A stretch of 64,000 nucleotides of DNA, from assembly GCA_943788895.1 (NCBI GenBank), contig CALSRZ010000001.1:399911-463910 (forward strand), read 5' to 3'. Of this stretch, positions 17,307-26,434 are shown one piece after another. Every line of letters starts with the position of its first letter. The first letter of the stretch is position 1. Source of the DNA: an uncultured Pseudomonadales bacterium. GTDB lineage: Bacteria; Pseudomonadota; Gammaproteobacteria; Pseudomonadales; Porticoccaceae. The translations under genes and the position numbers were made by a program. Below the pieces are notes generated by a model. The model worked only from the letters and a program-made list of their open reading frames with translations. It made no database searches and was not told where the DNA came from.

Positions 17307-18052
17307 ATGCAGATTTAATAAAAAGAATTATCGAAGGCGCTCTTTTGGCCGCCGGCAAGCCAATGGATATAGCGAAAATTGAAAGCCTCTTTGAAGAGGA
17401 GCAATGTCCACCGCGCGACCAGATTCGAGCCGCGCTCGAAGAGATCGAAGAAGATTGTCGCGGCCGTGGTTTTGAGCTTGCGCAGACCGCCAGCGGTTAC
17501 CGCTTCCAGGTTCGCCAGGATCTTGCCGAATGGGTCAACCGACTGTGGACCGAGAAGCCCAAACGCTACTCCCGCGCCATGCTCGAGACACTGGCACTAA
17601 TCGCCTATCGCCAGCCACTGACACGTGGTGATATTGAGCAGGTGCGCGGTGTTGCCGTGAGTTCAGATATTATCCGCACCCTGCAAGAGCGCGACTGGGT
17701 GCGAGTGGTTGGCTACCGCGATGTACCGGGCAAGCCAGCGCTCTATGCAACCACCAAGAATTTTCTCGATTACTTTAATCTTAAAAACCTCGAACAGCTG
17801 CCGGCACTCAGTGAAATTAAAGATTTCGCCGAACTCGATCCAGAGCTTGAGCTGGCTCTTTCAGGAAAATCTGAAGCCCCAGTCGCGGCCAATGATGAAG
17901 TGCCAGACACTAGCCTCGAAGATTTCGATCTTAAGCAGCAGGATGACGGCGTTGAACTTGAGAGTGAGGGCGAGCTTGAGAGCGATCTTGATGAACAGCC
18001 AGACACAGAATTTAATACAGACGAACTAAGAAGCGGCTCCAACCATGAGTGA
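17303..18052 (+). CDS. scpB: Segregation and condensation protein ScpB
   Basis: This 249-residue protein contains the two winged-helix domains of ScpB: ADLIKRIIEGALLAAGKPMD at the start and RAMLETLALIAYRQPLTRGD with IRTLQERDWVRVVG and PGKPALYATTKNFLDYFNL in the second half. ScpB dimers bind ScpA in the SMC complex. After residue 180 comes an acidic, low-complexity tail of about 65 residues rich in Asp and Glu, typical of gammaproteobacterial ScpB. The gene overlaps scpA at its start and rluB at its end (eight bases), so scpA-scpB-rluB is one transcription unit. Confidence 0.95.
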   Translation: MNADLIKRIIEGALLAAGKPMDIAKIESLFEEEQCPPRDQIRAALEEIEEDCRGRGFELAQTASGYRFQVRQDLAEWVNRLWTEKPKRYSRAMLETLALIAYRQPLTRGDIEQVRGVAVSSDIIRTLQERDWVRVVGYRDVPGKPALYATTKNFLDYFNLKNLEQLPALSEIKDFAELDPELELALSGKSEAPVAANDEVPDTSLEDFDLKQQDDGVELESEGELESDLDEQPDTEFNTDELRSGSNHE

Positions 18053-18881
18053 AAAACTGCAAAAAATGCTGGCAACCGCTGGACTGGGTTCGCGCCGTGA
18101 ACTTGAAAAGTGGATCTCTGCTGGACGAGTTTCAGTAAACGGCTCAGTGGCTAAATTAGGTGATCGCGCCGAGAGCGATGACCGAATTTTAGTTGATGGT
18201 CGCCCGATTAAAATTGTTACCGATGACAGTCCGCGAGTACTGATGTACAGCAAGCCGGAAGGGGAGGTATCAACTACCTCAGATCCGGATGGCCGACCCA
18301 CAGTATTCGATCGCCTGCCGCGTTTAAGTCGCGGTCGCTGGATCGCCATTGGCCGCCTCGATATCAACACCAGTGGACTGCTGCTGTTTACCAACCATGG
18401 TGAACTGGCCAACCGGCTCATGCATCCCTCCTACGAAGTAAAGCGTGAGTATATGGTGCGTATTCACGGCGATGTCGACGAAGCCATGATTAAACGTCTG
18501 ACCGATGGTGTTGTGCTCGAAGATGGTATTGCCAGTTTTCAGACAGTTAAAGCCCAGCATGCCCGCGGTTCCAATGATGAAGGCGGTCGCAACCGCTGGT
18601 TTAGAGTGATTCTCGCCGAGGGGCGAACTCGCGAAGTTAGACGTCTTTGGGAGTCTCAGGATGTAGAGGTTAATCGTCTTAAGCGAATCAGTTACGGCCC
18701 AATCGACCTGCCATCCATTGTGCGCAGCTCAGACTTTATCGAACTGGATCCCAAGCAAGTTGTATCACTGTTTAATGCGGTTAGCTTGAGACCGCCGAGA
18801 TTTAGTGAAAAGAATGTATTGCGCGATATGCGCGAGCGCAAAGAGAAGAAACTCCGCGCCCGTGGTAATCCCTATAAGTAA
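18045..18881 (+). CDS. rluB: 23S rRNA pseudouridine synthase RluB
   Basis: The 278-residue protein has an N-terminal S4 RNA-binding domain (SEKLQKMLATAGLGSRRELE through SVNGSVAKLGDRA) and an RsuA-type pseudouridine synthase domain with the catalytic aspartate in GRLDINTSGLLLFTN. Residues EGRTREVRRLWESQDVEVNRLKR match the RluB/RluE group. RluB converts U2605 of 23S rRNA to pseudouridine in E. coli; the assignment here rests on motif similarity and on the scpA-scpB-rluB order, which is widespread in gammaproteobacteria. The tail is basic (RERKEKKLRARG), as expected for an RNA-binding protein. Confidence 0.92.
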   Translation: MSEKLQKMLATAGLGSRRELEKWISAGRVSVNGSVAKLGDRAESDDRILVDGRPIKIVTDDSPRVLMYSKPEGEVSTTSDPDGRPTVFDRLPRLSRGRWIAIGRLDINTSGLLLFTNHGELANRLMHPSYEVKREYMVRIHGDVDEAMIKRLTDGVVLEDGIASFQTVKAQHARGSNDEGGRNRWFRVILAEGRTREVRRLWESQDVEVNRLKRISYGPIDLPSIVRSSDFIELDPKQVVSLFNAVSLRPPRFSEKNVLRDMRERKEKKLRARGNPYK

Positions 18882-18900
18882 TAGCTCTTAATTACGAGCT

Positions 18901-19668
18901 TTAGCGTTGCGGTTGAGCGTCGACAGACTGACCATTGACCGCATTGCTATCCGATCCAAGCAAGTAAAGATAAACCGGCATAATCTCTGCAGCTGATTTC
19001 AGGCTGCCGGGATTTTCCGCAGGAAATGCCTGAGCGCGCATACCTGTAGCAGTGGCGCCGGGATTGATGGCATTAACTCGCACCGAGCCCAGCCCCTCGA
19101 GCTCCGAAGCCCAGACCTGAACCATTCCCTCCACTGCAAATTTCGATACTGCATAAGCACCCCAGAAAGAGCGTCCAACACGACCCACACCAGAGGTGGT
19201 AAAGATCACCGAAGCATCCGCAGACTTTTCCAGAACCGGCATCAATGCCTGAGTCATTTGGAACTGAGCCGTCACATTAACCTGCATAACCTTATCCCAG
19301 ACATCCTGACGATAATTGCTCAGCGGTGTGCGCTGGCCGAGAATTCCCGCGTTGTGTAGCAGACCGTCAAGATGGCCAAACTGCTCGTCAATATGAACGC
19401 AGAGCTCATCGAAGTTCTCGCTGGTCGCGCCCTCAAGATCTATAGGGTAAATAATTGGCTCGGGGCCGCCGGCCTCAATAACCTGATCGTAGACCTGTTC
19501 GAGCTTGGCGACTGTTCTGCCGGCGAGAATCACCGTTGCGCCGTGAGCGGCGCAGCTCAGCGCCGCAGCCTTGCCAATACCATCACCGGCACCGGTAATA
19601 AGAATAATCTGTTCTGCCAGCAGGTCAGTTTGTGGCTGGTACTCGGCAATTTGTGTTGCAGATAGCAT
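18901..19668 (-). CDS. yciK: YciK-family short-chain dehydrogenase
   Basis: A 255-residue short-chain dehydrogenase: the nucleotide-binding TGAGDGIGKAAAL is near residue 30, LHNAGILG follows, and the active-site YAVSK is present with a preceding serine in IFTTSGVGR. The substrate of YciK is not known. The order ubiG-mupP-yciK on one strand is the one found in Pseudomonas aeruginosa (PA3171-PA3173), which supports orthology. It is the last gene of the series, 14 bases after mupP, and converges with rluB across a 19-base gap. Confidence 0.88.
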   Translation of the reverse strand: MLSATQIAEYQPQTDLLAEQIILITGAGDGIGKAAALSCAAHGATVILAGRTVAKLEQVYDQVIEAGGPEPIIYPIDLEGATSENFDELCVHIDEQFGHLDGLLHNAGILGQRTPLSNYRQDVWDKVMQVNVTAQFQMTQALMPVLEKSADASVIFTTSGVGRVGRSFWGAYAVSKFAVEGMVQVWASELEGLGSVRVNAINPGATATGMRAQAFPAENPGSLKSAAEIMPVYLYLLGSDSNAVNGQSVDAQPQR

Positions 19669-19682
19669 AGCTTGTGCTCTTG

Positions 19683-20345
19683 TTAATTTTTAAACAGAAA
19701 GGAGTGCAGGTGCTGGGACTCTTCGACAATCCAATCCGCCTGCCAGTTGGCAATGTTTTCATGCTGCTCAATATAGCCCCAGCCCGCAGCAACATTCCTT
19801 GTTCCCGCAGCACGCCCAGCCTCAATATCTCTCACATGGTCACCCACATAGAGGCAATCAACTGGGTCGATGGAAATCTCCGAACAAGCCAATAAAATCG
19901 GTTCTGGATGAGGTTTGGTCTGCGCTACATGATCCGGACAGATCACCGTCGCCGCAGCCTCCATCAATCCTAGCTGAACCATCGCCGACTCTGTATAGCG
20001 CCACGGCTTATTGGTCACCACACCCCAGGGAATCTCGCGCAAGCGGCACTCATCCAGCACCAGCTGCAGTCCCTCAAAAAGTGCTGTTTTATCCGCCAGG
20101 TTGGCAAAGTAGAGTTCCAAAAACTCCTCGCGCAGAGCTTCAAAATCTTCATGGCTAGGATCAATTTTAAAGCCACTCTGAATTAAGCCCACTGAACCAT
20201 TAGTGACACTGGTACGGATAGCATTATCCGGCAGCGGCTCACGACCATGCAGACCTAATTGCTTGTTTAAGGCAGTAATAAAGTCCGGCGCTGTATCCAG
20301 AAGTGTTCCATCCAGATCAAACAGCAGTCCCTTAAAATCGAGCAT
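19683..20345 (-). CDS. mupP: N-acetylmuramic acid 6-phosphate phosphatase MupP (HAD family)
   Basis: The 220-residue protein is a haloacid-dehalogenase phosphatase: motif I LLFDLDGTLLDT with both aspartates near residue 11, motif II in VVTNKPW, motif III lysine in AQTKPHPEP, and motif IV YVGDHVRDIEAGRAAG. It looks like phosphoglycolate phosphatase, but the position between ubiG and yciK is that of MupP, which removes phosphate from MurNAc-6-phosphate in the peptidoglycan recycling route to UDP-MurNAc. The MupP call is therefore from family plus context, and gph remains the alternative. It lies 12 bases after ubiG. Confidence 0.85.
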   Translation of the reverse strand: MLDFKGLLFDLDGTLLDTAPDFITALNKQLGLHGREPLPDNAIRTSVTNGSVGLIQSGFKIDPSHEDFEALREEFLELYFANLADKTALFEGLQLVLDECRLREIPWGVVTNKPWRYTESAMVQLGLMEAAATVICPDHVAQTKPHPEPILLACSEISIDPVDCLYVGDHVRDIEAGRAAGTRNVAAGWGYIEQHENIANWQADWIVEESQHLHSFLFKN

Positions 20346-20357
20346 AGTAAAAGTCCG

Positions 20358-21083
20358 TTAGGCCGGTTTGCGCGCGCAAATCATATAGTTCACGCTGACA
20401 TCGGAATCATTTAGGCGATAGGTTTTAGTCAGCGGGTTGTAGGTCAGGCCGGTCATCTCATCGATCTCCAGCCCCGCCTCTCTAATCCACTGGCCGAGTT
20501 CCGCCGGGCGAATAAATTTGCCGTATTCATGGGTGCCCTTGGGCAGCATACGCAAGACATATTCAACACCAATCACCGCGAACAAATAGGACTTGGGGTT
20601 GCGATTAATGGTCGAGAAAAACAGCGAGCCACCGGGTTTGGTTAGGGCGGCACAGGCGGCAACAACCGAGCCGGGATCGGGCACATGCTCGAGCATCTCC
20701 AGACAGGTCACCGTATCAAAAGTCTCGCCATGCTTCTGGGCAAAATCTTCCGCGGTAGATTTTTGGTAGTCCACCTCAACCCCGGATTCCAGCTTGTGCA
20801 GATTACCCACCGCCAGCGGTGCTTCGCCCATATCGATACCGGTAACCTCCGCGCCGCGCTGAGCCAGCGCCTCACAGAGAATACCGCCACCGCAGCCGAC
20901 ATCCAGCACCTTCTGCTCGGCAACCGGCGCCAGCTTATCTATCCAGTTAGCGCGCAGCGGATTGATATCGTGCAGCGGTTTGAACTCACTGTTGCGATCC
21001 CACCAGCGGCTTGCCAGTTTTTCAAACTTGGCAACTTCGCCGGGATCGACATTTAAATTTCCATTGTTTTCGCTGTTAGACAT
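20358..21083 (-). CDS. ubiG: Ubiquinone biosynthesis O-methyltransferase UbiG
   Basis: The 241-residue protein has the class I methyltransferase core [20 protein letters not shown] with the acidic [11 protein letters not shown], followed by [12 protein letters not shown] and [16 protein letters not shown], and the N-terminal [19 protein letters not shown] typical of UbiG. UbiG carries out both O-methylations in ubiquinone biosynthesis, using S-adenosylmethionine at the inner membrane face. The gene lies between the upstream deaminase and mupP on the minus strand; 28 bases separate it from the deaminase stop. The neighbouring TRZ/ATZ hydrolase may deal with the S-adenosylhomocysteine made by such methylations, an idea from neighbourhood only. 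Confidence 0.95.
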   Translation of the reverse strand: MSNSENNGNLNVDPGEVAKFEKLASRWWDRNSEFKPLHDINPLRANWIDKLAPVAEQKVLDVGCGGGILCEALAQRGAEVTGIDMGEAPLAVGNLHKLESGVEVDYQKSTAEDFAQKHGETFDTVTCLEMLEHVPDPGSVVAACAALTKPGGSLFFSTINRNPKSYLFAVIGVEYVLRMLPKGTHEYGKFIRPAELGQWIREAGLEIDEMTGLTYNPLTKTYRLNDSDVSVNYMICARKPA

Positions 21084-21111
21084 AAGCAGTAAGTACCAAT
21101 AAATGTTTGTG

Positions 21112-22437
21112 TTAGTCAGGTTTAATCTGGGTACGCCAATGATCGGCGGACTGGATCAGCTCGGCCTCATTCAGGGTCAGCAGTGCGCGCTCTTTCATCA
21201 GCGCCTTGCCAGCCACCCAGCTGTGGGTCACCTGGCTGCCCGCATTGGTATAGACCAATTGAGAGGCCGGATTATACAGCGGTTTCTGGCTGAGTGAGTT
21301 GATTTCCACGGCAATGATATCGGCGCTCTTACCCGCTTCCAGACTGCCGATCTGATCCTGCCAGCCCAGCGCTTTGGCACCATTAAGTGTTGCCATACGC
21401 AGTGCGGCATGGGCATCCAGCGCCGCGGCATCACCAGAGACACCTTTGGCCAGCAGTGCCGCGGTTTTTAGTTCACCAAACAGATCCAAGTCATTGTTGC
21501 TCGCCGCACCATCGGTGCCCAGTGCAACATTGATACCTGCATCCATTAACTCAGCGACCGGGCAGAAGCCACTGGCCAGTTTTAGATTGGACTCCGGGCA
21601 GTGCACCACATGGCAGTTGTTATCCTTGAATTAAGCGAATATCATCCTTATCGATCTGGGTCATATGCACCAGCTGAGTCTGCGGCAGCAGAATACCCAG
21701 ATCATCGAGTCGCTGCATTGGGCGACAGCTGTAAAGATGCACTGAATCGCTAATTTCTTTTGCTGTCTCATGACAGTGAATATGCACCGCCATATCCAGC
21801 TCATTGGCATAGGTGGCGATTCTGCGCAGAGTCTCATCGCCAACCGTATAGGGCGCATGGGGCGCGCAGGCAATCTTAATTAAATCATTGTCTTTATAGG
21901 TGTCGCGAAGTTGCAGACCCTGATGAATATAGTCATCGGGATCCTTGCCGCCAGCCGTCGGGAAATCAAACACCGTAAAGCCAATCTGACTGCGCATACC
22001 GCAGGCGCGAACCTGCTCGGCGGCACTGTCGGCAAAGAAATACATATCGGCAAAACAGGTAGTGCCGGTTTGAATCATCTCGGCCATTGCCAGCTTGGTG
22101 CCATCGGCAACAAATTGTTCACCTAGAAAACGATTTTCAACGGGCCAGATATGCTCCTCCAACCAAGGCTCTAAAGCTTGGTCATCCGCATAACCGCGCA
22201 GCAGGCTCATCGCCGCATGGCCGTGAGCATTGACCAGACCCGGCATCAGAATATGGTCATCCAAATCGACCACCGATTGCGCCTCAAATTTATTTGCAGC
22301 CTCGCTTTGCGGGTAGATGCCGACGATCTTCTGCCCATTCGATTGCCAGTGCAGCAATCTTCAAAAACACTGTTCTCCGGAACGATCGGAATAATCCATC
22401 GGCTATTTATAAGTAAATCGATTTTTGTTGGCTGCAT
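21112..22437 (-). CDS. mtaD: TRZ/ATZ-type 5'-methylthioadenosine/S-adenosylhomocysteine deaminase, broken by frameshifts
   Basis: Three open pieces on the minus strand add up to one amidohydrolase of about 440 residues. The start at 22437 ([19 protein letters not shown]) is in one frame, the middle with metal ligands [12 protein letters not shown] and HIHCHET is in a second (to about 21620), and the end with [12 protein letters not shown] and [18 protein letters not shown] in a third. Breaks are near 22350-22365 (two compensating shifts, since ALAIEW can be read in the remaining frame) and 21610. Family members deaminate methylthioadenosine or S-adenosylhomocysteine. The position next to ubiG and divergent from gyrA is as in Pseudomonas (PA3170). 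The protein sequence is well conserved up to the breaks, so sequence error is more likely than decay. Confidence 0.82.
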
Positions 22438-22667
22438 GTGGGCTCCTGAGCAAGTGCTGGGAGTATACCGACTTTTTAATTGGGTTTAAGCTCTGTGGTG
22501 AGTTTCAGGGCAATAAAAGCGACCCATAGGGGGATATATGTGGTAATATTTCGGGCTTTGAAATGGCGGGTTTTAGCACCCAGGGTGCATGCAAATCACC
22601 GCCAAATTAGAGTCTAGATGCGCAAGCAAAATAATAGCAATAAAAAACTAGGACGCGACGGAATCTT

Positions 22668-25311
22668 ATGGGTGAAATAGCAAAAGAAATTGTTCCAGTA
22701 AATATCGAAGACGAGCTCAAACAGTCATACCTAGCCTACGCGATGAGCGTAATTGTCGGCCGGGCGCTGCCAGATGTTAGAGACGGCCTCAAGCCGGTTC
22801 ACCGTCGCGCACTGTTCGCTATGCATGAGCTGGGCAACGACTGGAACAAAGCCTACAAAAAGTCAGCCCGTGTTGTTGGTGATGTAATTGGTAAGTATCA
22901 CCCACACGGTGACTCGGCCGTTTACGAGACCATTGTTCGCATGGCTCAGCCGTTCTCACTGCGTTATATGCTTGTTGATGGCCAGGGTAACTTCGGTTCG
23001 GTCGATGGCGACTCCGCTGCGGCAATGCGATACACCGAAATCCGTATGACCAAAATCGCCCATGCGCTGATTGAGGATCTGGAAAAAGATACTGTCGACT
23101 TTGTCCCCAACTATGATGAAACCGAGCATGATTCCCGTGGTTATGCCAACCCGCATACCCAATCTGCTGGTTAATGGCTCCTCTGGTATTGCCGTAGGTA
23201 TGGCGACCAATATTCCGCCCCACAACCTGACTGAAGTGGTTAAAGGTTGTCTGGCGATGATTGAAAACCCGGATATTACCGTCGATGAACTGATGGAATA
23301 TATTCCCGGCCCAGATTTCCCTACCGGCGCTATTATCAATGGCCGCGCGGGCATTATTGAAGCCTACCGCACCGGTCGTGGCCGCATTCGTATTCGCGCC
23401 AAAGCGGATATTGAAGTCAATGAAAAGACCAAGCGCGAAACCATTATTATCACCGAGATTCCCTACCAGCTAAACAAGGCGCGTCTGATTGAGCGTATTG
23501 CCGAACTGGTTAAAGAGAAAAAGCTCGAAGGTATCTCCGAGCTGCGCGATGAGTCTGATAAAGACGGTATGCGCATCGTTATTGAAATTAAGCGCGCCGA
23601 TGTTGGCGAAGTGGTTCTCAACAACCTTTTCGCCCAGACTCAATTGCAGAGCGTATTCGGTATCAACGTGGTTGCACTGGTCGATGGCCAGCCAAAGATT
23701 CTCAATCTTCAGCAGCTAATTCAGGCCTTCCTGCGTCACCGCCGCGAAGTGGTCACGCGCAGAACTATCTATCTGCTGCGCAAGGCCCGTGAACGCGCCC
23801 ATACGCTTGAAGGTTTTGCGGTTGCACTGTCCAATATTGATGAAATTATCACCCTGATCAAGCAGTCACCGACTGCGGCAGAAGCCCGTGAAGCACTGGT
23901 TGCGCGCGGCTGGAACCCAGGTACAGTGACCGCCATGCTAGAGCGTGCAGGTCCCCAAGCGACTCGGCCCGACTGGTTGGAAGAGCAGTTCGGAATGCGT
24001 GATGGCAAATACTATCTGTCACCAGAACAGGCCAAAGATATTCTCGAACTGCGTCTGCACCGTCTGACCGGTATGGAGCAGGACAAGATTATTGCTGAAT
24101 TTGCCGTCAAGCTTGAAGAGATTGCTGAATATCAGGATATTCTTGGTGACCTGACTCGTCTAATGACGGTTATCCGTGAAGAACTGGAAGCGGTTGTTGA
24201 AGAGTTTGGCGATGAGCGACGCACGGAAATTATTGAATCCATGCACGACCTCACCGTAGAAGATCTGATCACTGAAGAAGATCGAGTGGTAACCATCTCC
24301 AACGGTGGCTATGCCAAGACACAGCCCCTGAGTGACTACCAGGCCCAGCGTCGCGGTGGTATGGGCAAGTCGGCAACTGCCGTTAAAGACGAAGATTTTG
24401 TTGAGCATCTGCTGGTTGCCAGCACCCATGCAACGATTCTCTGCTTTACCAACCTCGGCAAGGTTTACTGGCTCAAGGTTTATCAGATTCCAGTTGCTGG
24501 CCGCAATTCACGAGGCCGTCCAGTGGTTAATCTGCTGCCTCTTGATGAAGGCGAGCGCATTAGCTCAATTCTGCCCGTAGAAGAGTACAGCGCCGACAAG
24601 TTTGTCATTATGGCAACTGCCAATGGCACCGTGAAGAAGACCTCACTGGAGCAGTACTCGCGACCACGAAGTGTGGGTCTGCGTGCAGTTGATCTGGTTG
24701 AAGGCGATCATCTGGTCGGCACCGCTATTATTGATGACGACAGCGATATTATGCTGTTGAGCTCGGAAGGTAAGGCAGTACGCTTTGCCAGCACCGATGC
24801 TCGCGCCATGGGTCGTGTCTCTAAAGGTGTGCGCGGTATGCGTCTGCCGGAAGAGCACAAAGTGATCTCGATGGTTGTTCCCGAAGAAGATGGCTTCCTG
24901 TTGACTGTCTGTCAAAACGGCTACGGCAAGCGCACCAAGGTTACCGAGTTCCCAACCAAGGGTCGCGGTGGTAAAGGTATGATTGCGATTCAGGCCAGTG
25001 AGCGAAACGGTCCACTGGTAGGCTCGACCCAGCTGTTTGCCGGTGACGAGATTATGCTGATCTCCGATCAGGGCACCATGGTGAGAACACGCGGTGATGA
25101 AGTTTCTGTGGTTGGTCGCAACACTCAGGGTGTACGAATTATTCGTCTGAAGGATACTGAGAATCTGGTTCGATTGGCACGTATTGCCGAGCCGGAGGAA
25201 GAGGAAATTTTTGATGAAGATGGAGAGGTTGTTGAATCTAGCGCCGAAGTCGCTGCTTCTGATGAAACACCTACCGATGACACTTCATCCGCTGAGGGCT
25301 CTGAAGGTTAA
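22668..25311 (+). CDS. gyrA: DNA gyrase subunit A, with one apparent single-base frameshift
   Basis: The first 164 or so codons run from 22668 and include the active-site tyrosine Y122 ([10 protein letters not shown]) with Ser83 and Glu87 in the quinolone-resistance region; the rest continues in another frame to 25311. The shift is at about 23130, where GAGCATGATTCCC would read EHIP if one base were removed, restoring the join to [17 protein letters not shown]. The C-terminal DNA-wrapping domain has the GyrA box QRRGGMG and six-bladed propeller repeats, then an acidic tail ([11 protein letters not shown]). Gyrase introduces negative supercoils and is essential, so the break is almost certainly a sequence error. 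The gene heads the pheA-tyrA/aroA-cmk-rpsA series; pheA begins five bases after its stop. Confidence 0.95.
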
Positions 25312-25316
25312 AAACA

Positions 25317-26402
25317 ATGGCTGAAAAGAATCCACTTCTCGATCTGAGAAACGAAATTGATGCCCTTGATCAGCAGATCATGGAAAAAATCAGCGCCCGG
25401 GCGCGCTGCGCTCAGAGCGTTGCTGAGATAAAAGAAAAGCTCGGCGACACTGCCTATTACAAACCTGAGCGTGAAGCTCAGGTGCTGCGCGCAGTGATGG
25501 AAAGAAATACCGGGCCTCTCGACAATGAAGATATGGCACGTCTGTTTCGACAGATTATGTCTGCCTGTTTAGCGCTTGAACAACAAATCAAAGTTGCCTT
25601 TCTCGGTCCCGAGGGAACCTTTACTCAGGAAGCCGCACTCAAGCACTTTGGCGACTCTGCAGAGACTGTACCCAAAGCGGCAATCGACGAAGTGTTTCGC
25701 GATGTTCTCGCCGGTTCCTGCAACTACGGTGTAGTGCCCGTTGAAAACTCAACGGAGGGCGTGGTCAGCCATACCCTCGACAGCTTTATGGATTCATCGG
25801 TGAAGATCTGTGGTGAAGTTGAATTGCGTATTCATCAGCACTTTATGATCGGGCCCAACACCAACAAAGACAATATTACCCGAGTCTATTCCCATGCTCA
25901 GTCTCTGGCGCAATGTCGCAAGTGGCTGGATTCAAACTACCCGAATATTGAACGAGTGGCGGTTAGCAGCAATGCCGAAGCCGCACGACGGGTAAAAGGC
26001 GAGTGGAACTCCGCGGCAATTGCCGGCGATATGTCCTGCGATCTCTACGAACTGGATAAGCTCTGGGAAAATATTGAAGACCGTCCGGATAACTCAACAC
26101 GCTTCCTGATTATTGGTCGTGAAGCAGTAGGTCCCAGCGGCAATGATAAAACCTCCATCGTGGTGTCGGTTAACAATAAACCCGGCGCACTCCACGACCT
26201 GATCGAGCCATTCCGCAAACACGATTTGGATATGACCCGTCTCGAGTCGCGGCCCTCGCGCAGCAGCAAATGGTCCTATGTCTTCTTTATCGATTTTGCT
26301 GGCCATCAGGACGATCCGGTTGCCGCCAAGGTACTCAAAGAACTCACTGAAGATGTCGCCGAACTCAAGATTCTCGGCTCCTATCCTCAGGCGGTACTGT
26401 AA
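25317..26402 (+). CDS. pheA: Bifunctional chorismate mutase/prephenate dehydratase (P-protein)
   Basis: A 361-residue fusion: an AroQ chorismate mutase domain (about 1-90, LRNEIDALDQQIMEKISARA), prephenate dehydratase (about 95-270, starting KVAFLGPEGTFTQEAALKHF, with the catalytic region DNSTRFLIIG), and a C-terminal ACT domain with NKPGALHDLIEPF and the ESRP motif that binds phenylalanine for feedback inhibition. It takes chorismate to phenylpyruvate in the cytoplasm. In Pseudomonas serC lies between gyrA and pheA; here pheA follows gyrA directly. Confidence 0.96.
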   Translation: MAEKNPLLDLRNEIDALDQQIMEKISARARCAQSVAEIKEKLGDTAYYKPEREAQVLRAVMERNTGPLDNEDMARLFRQIMSACLALEQQIKVAFLGPEGTFTQEAALKHFGDSAETVPKAAIDEVFRDVLAGSCNYGVVPVENSTEGVVSHTLDSFMDSSVKICGEVELRIHQHFMIGPNTNKDNITRVYSHAQSLAQCRKWLDSNYPNIERVAVSSNAEAARRVKGEWNSAAIAGDMSCDLYELDKLWENIEDRPDNSTRFLIIGREAVGPSGNDKTSIVVSVNNKPGALHDLIEPFRKHDLDMTRLESRPSRSSKWSYVFFIDFAGHQDDPVAAKVLKELTEDVAELKILGSYPQAVL

Positions 26403-26434
26403 CTACTTTCTGCTTTACTCAAAGTGATGGTTTA

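Noticed and set aside
22668..25311. Programmed frameshifting or an intein in gyrA
   Set aside because: No slippery heptamer and no intein-sized insert; a single base difference explains the break.
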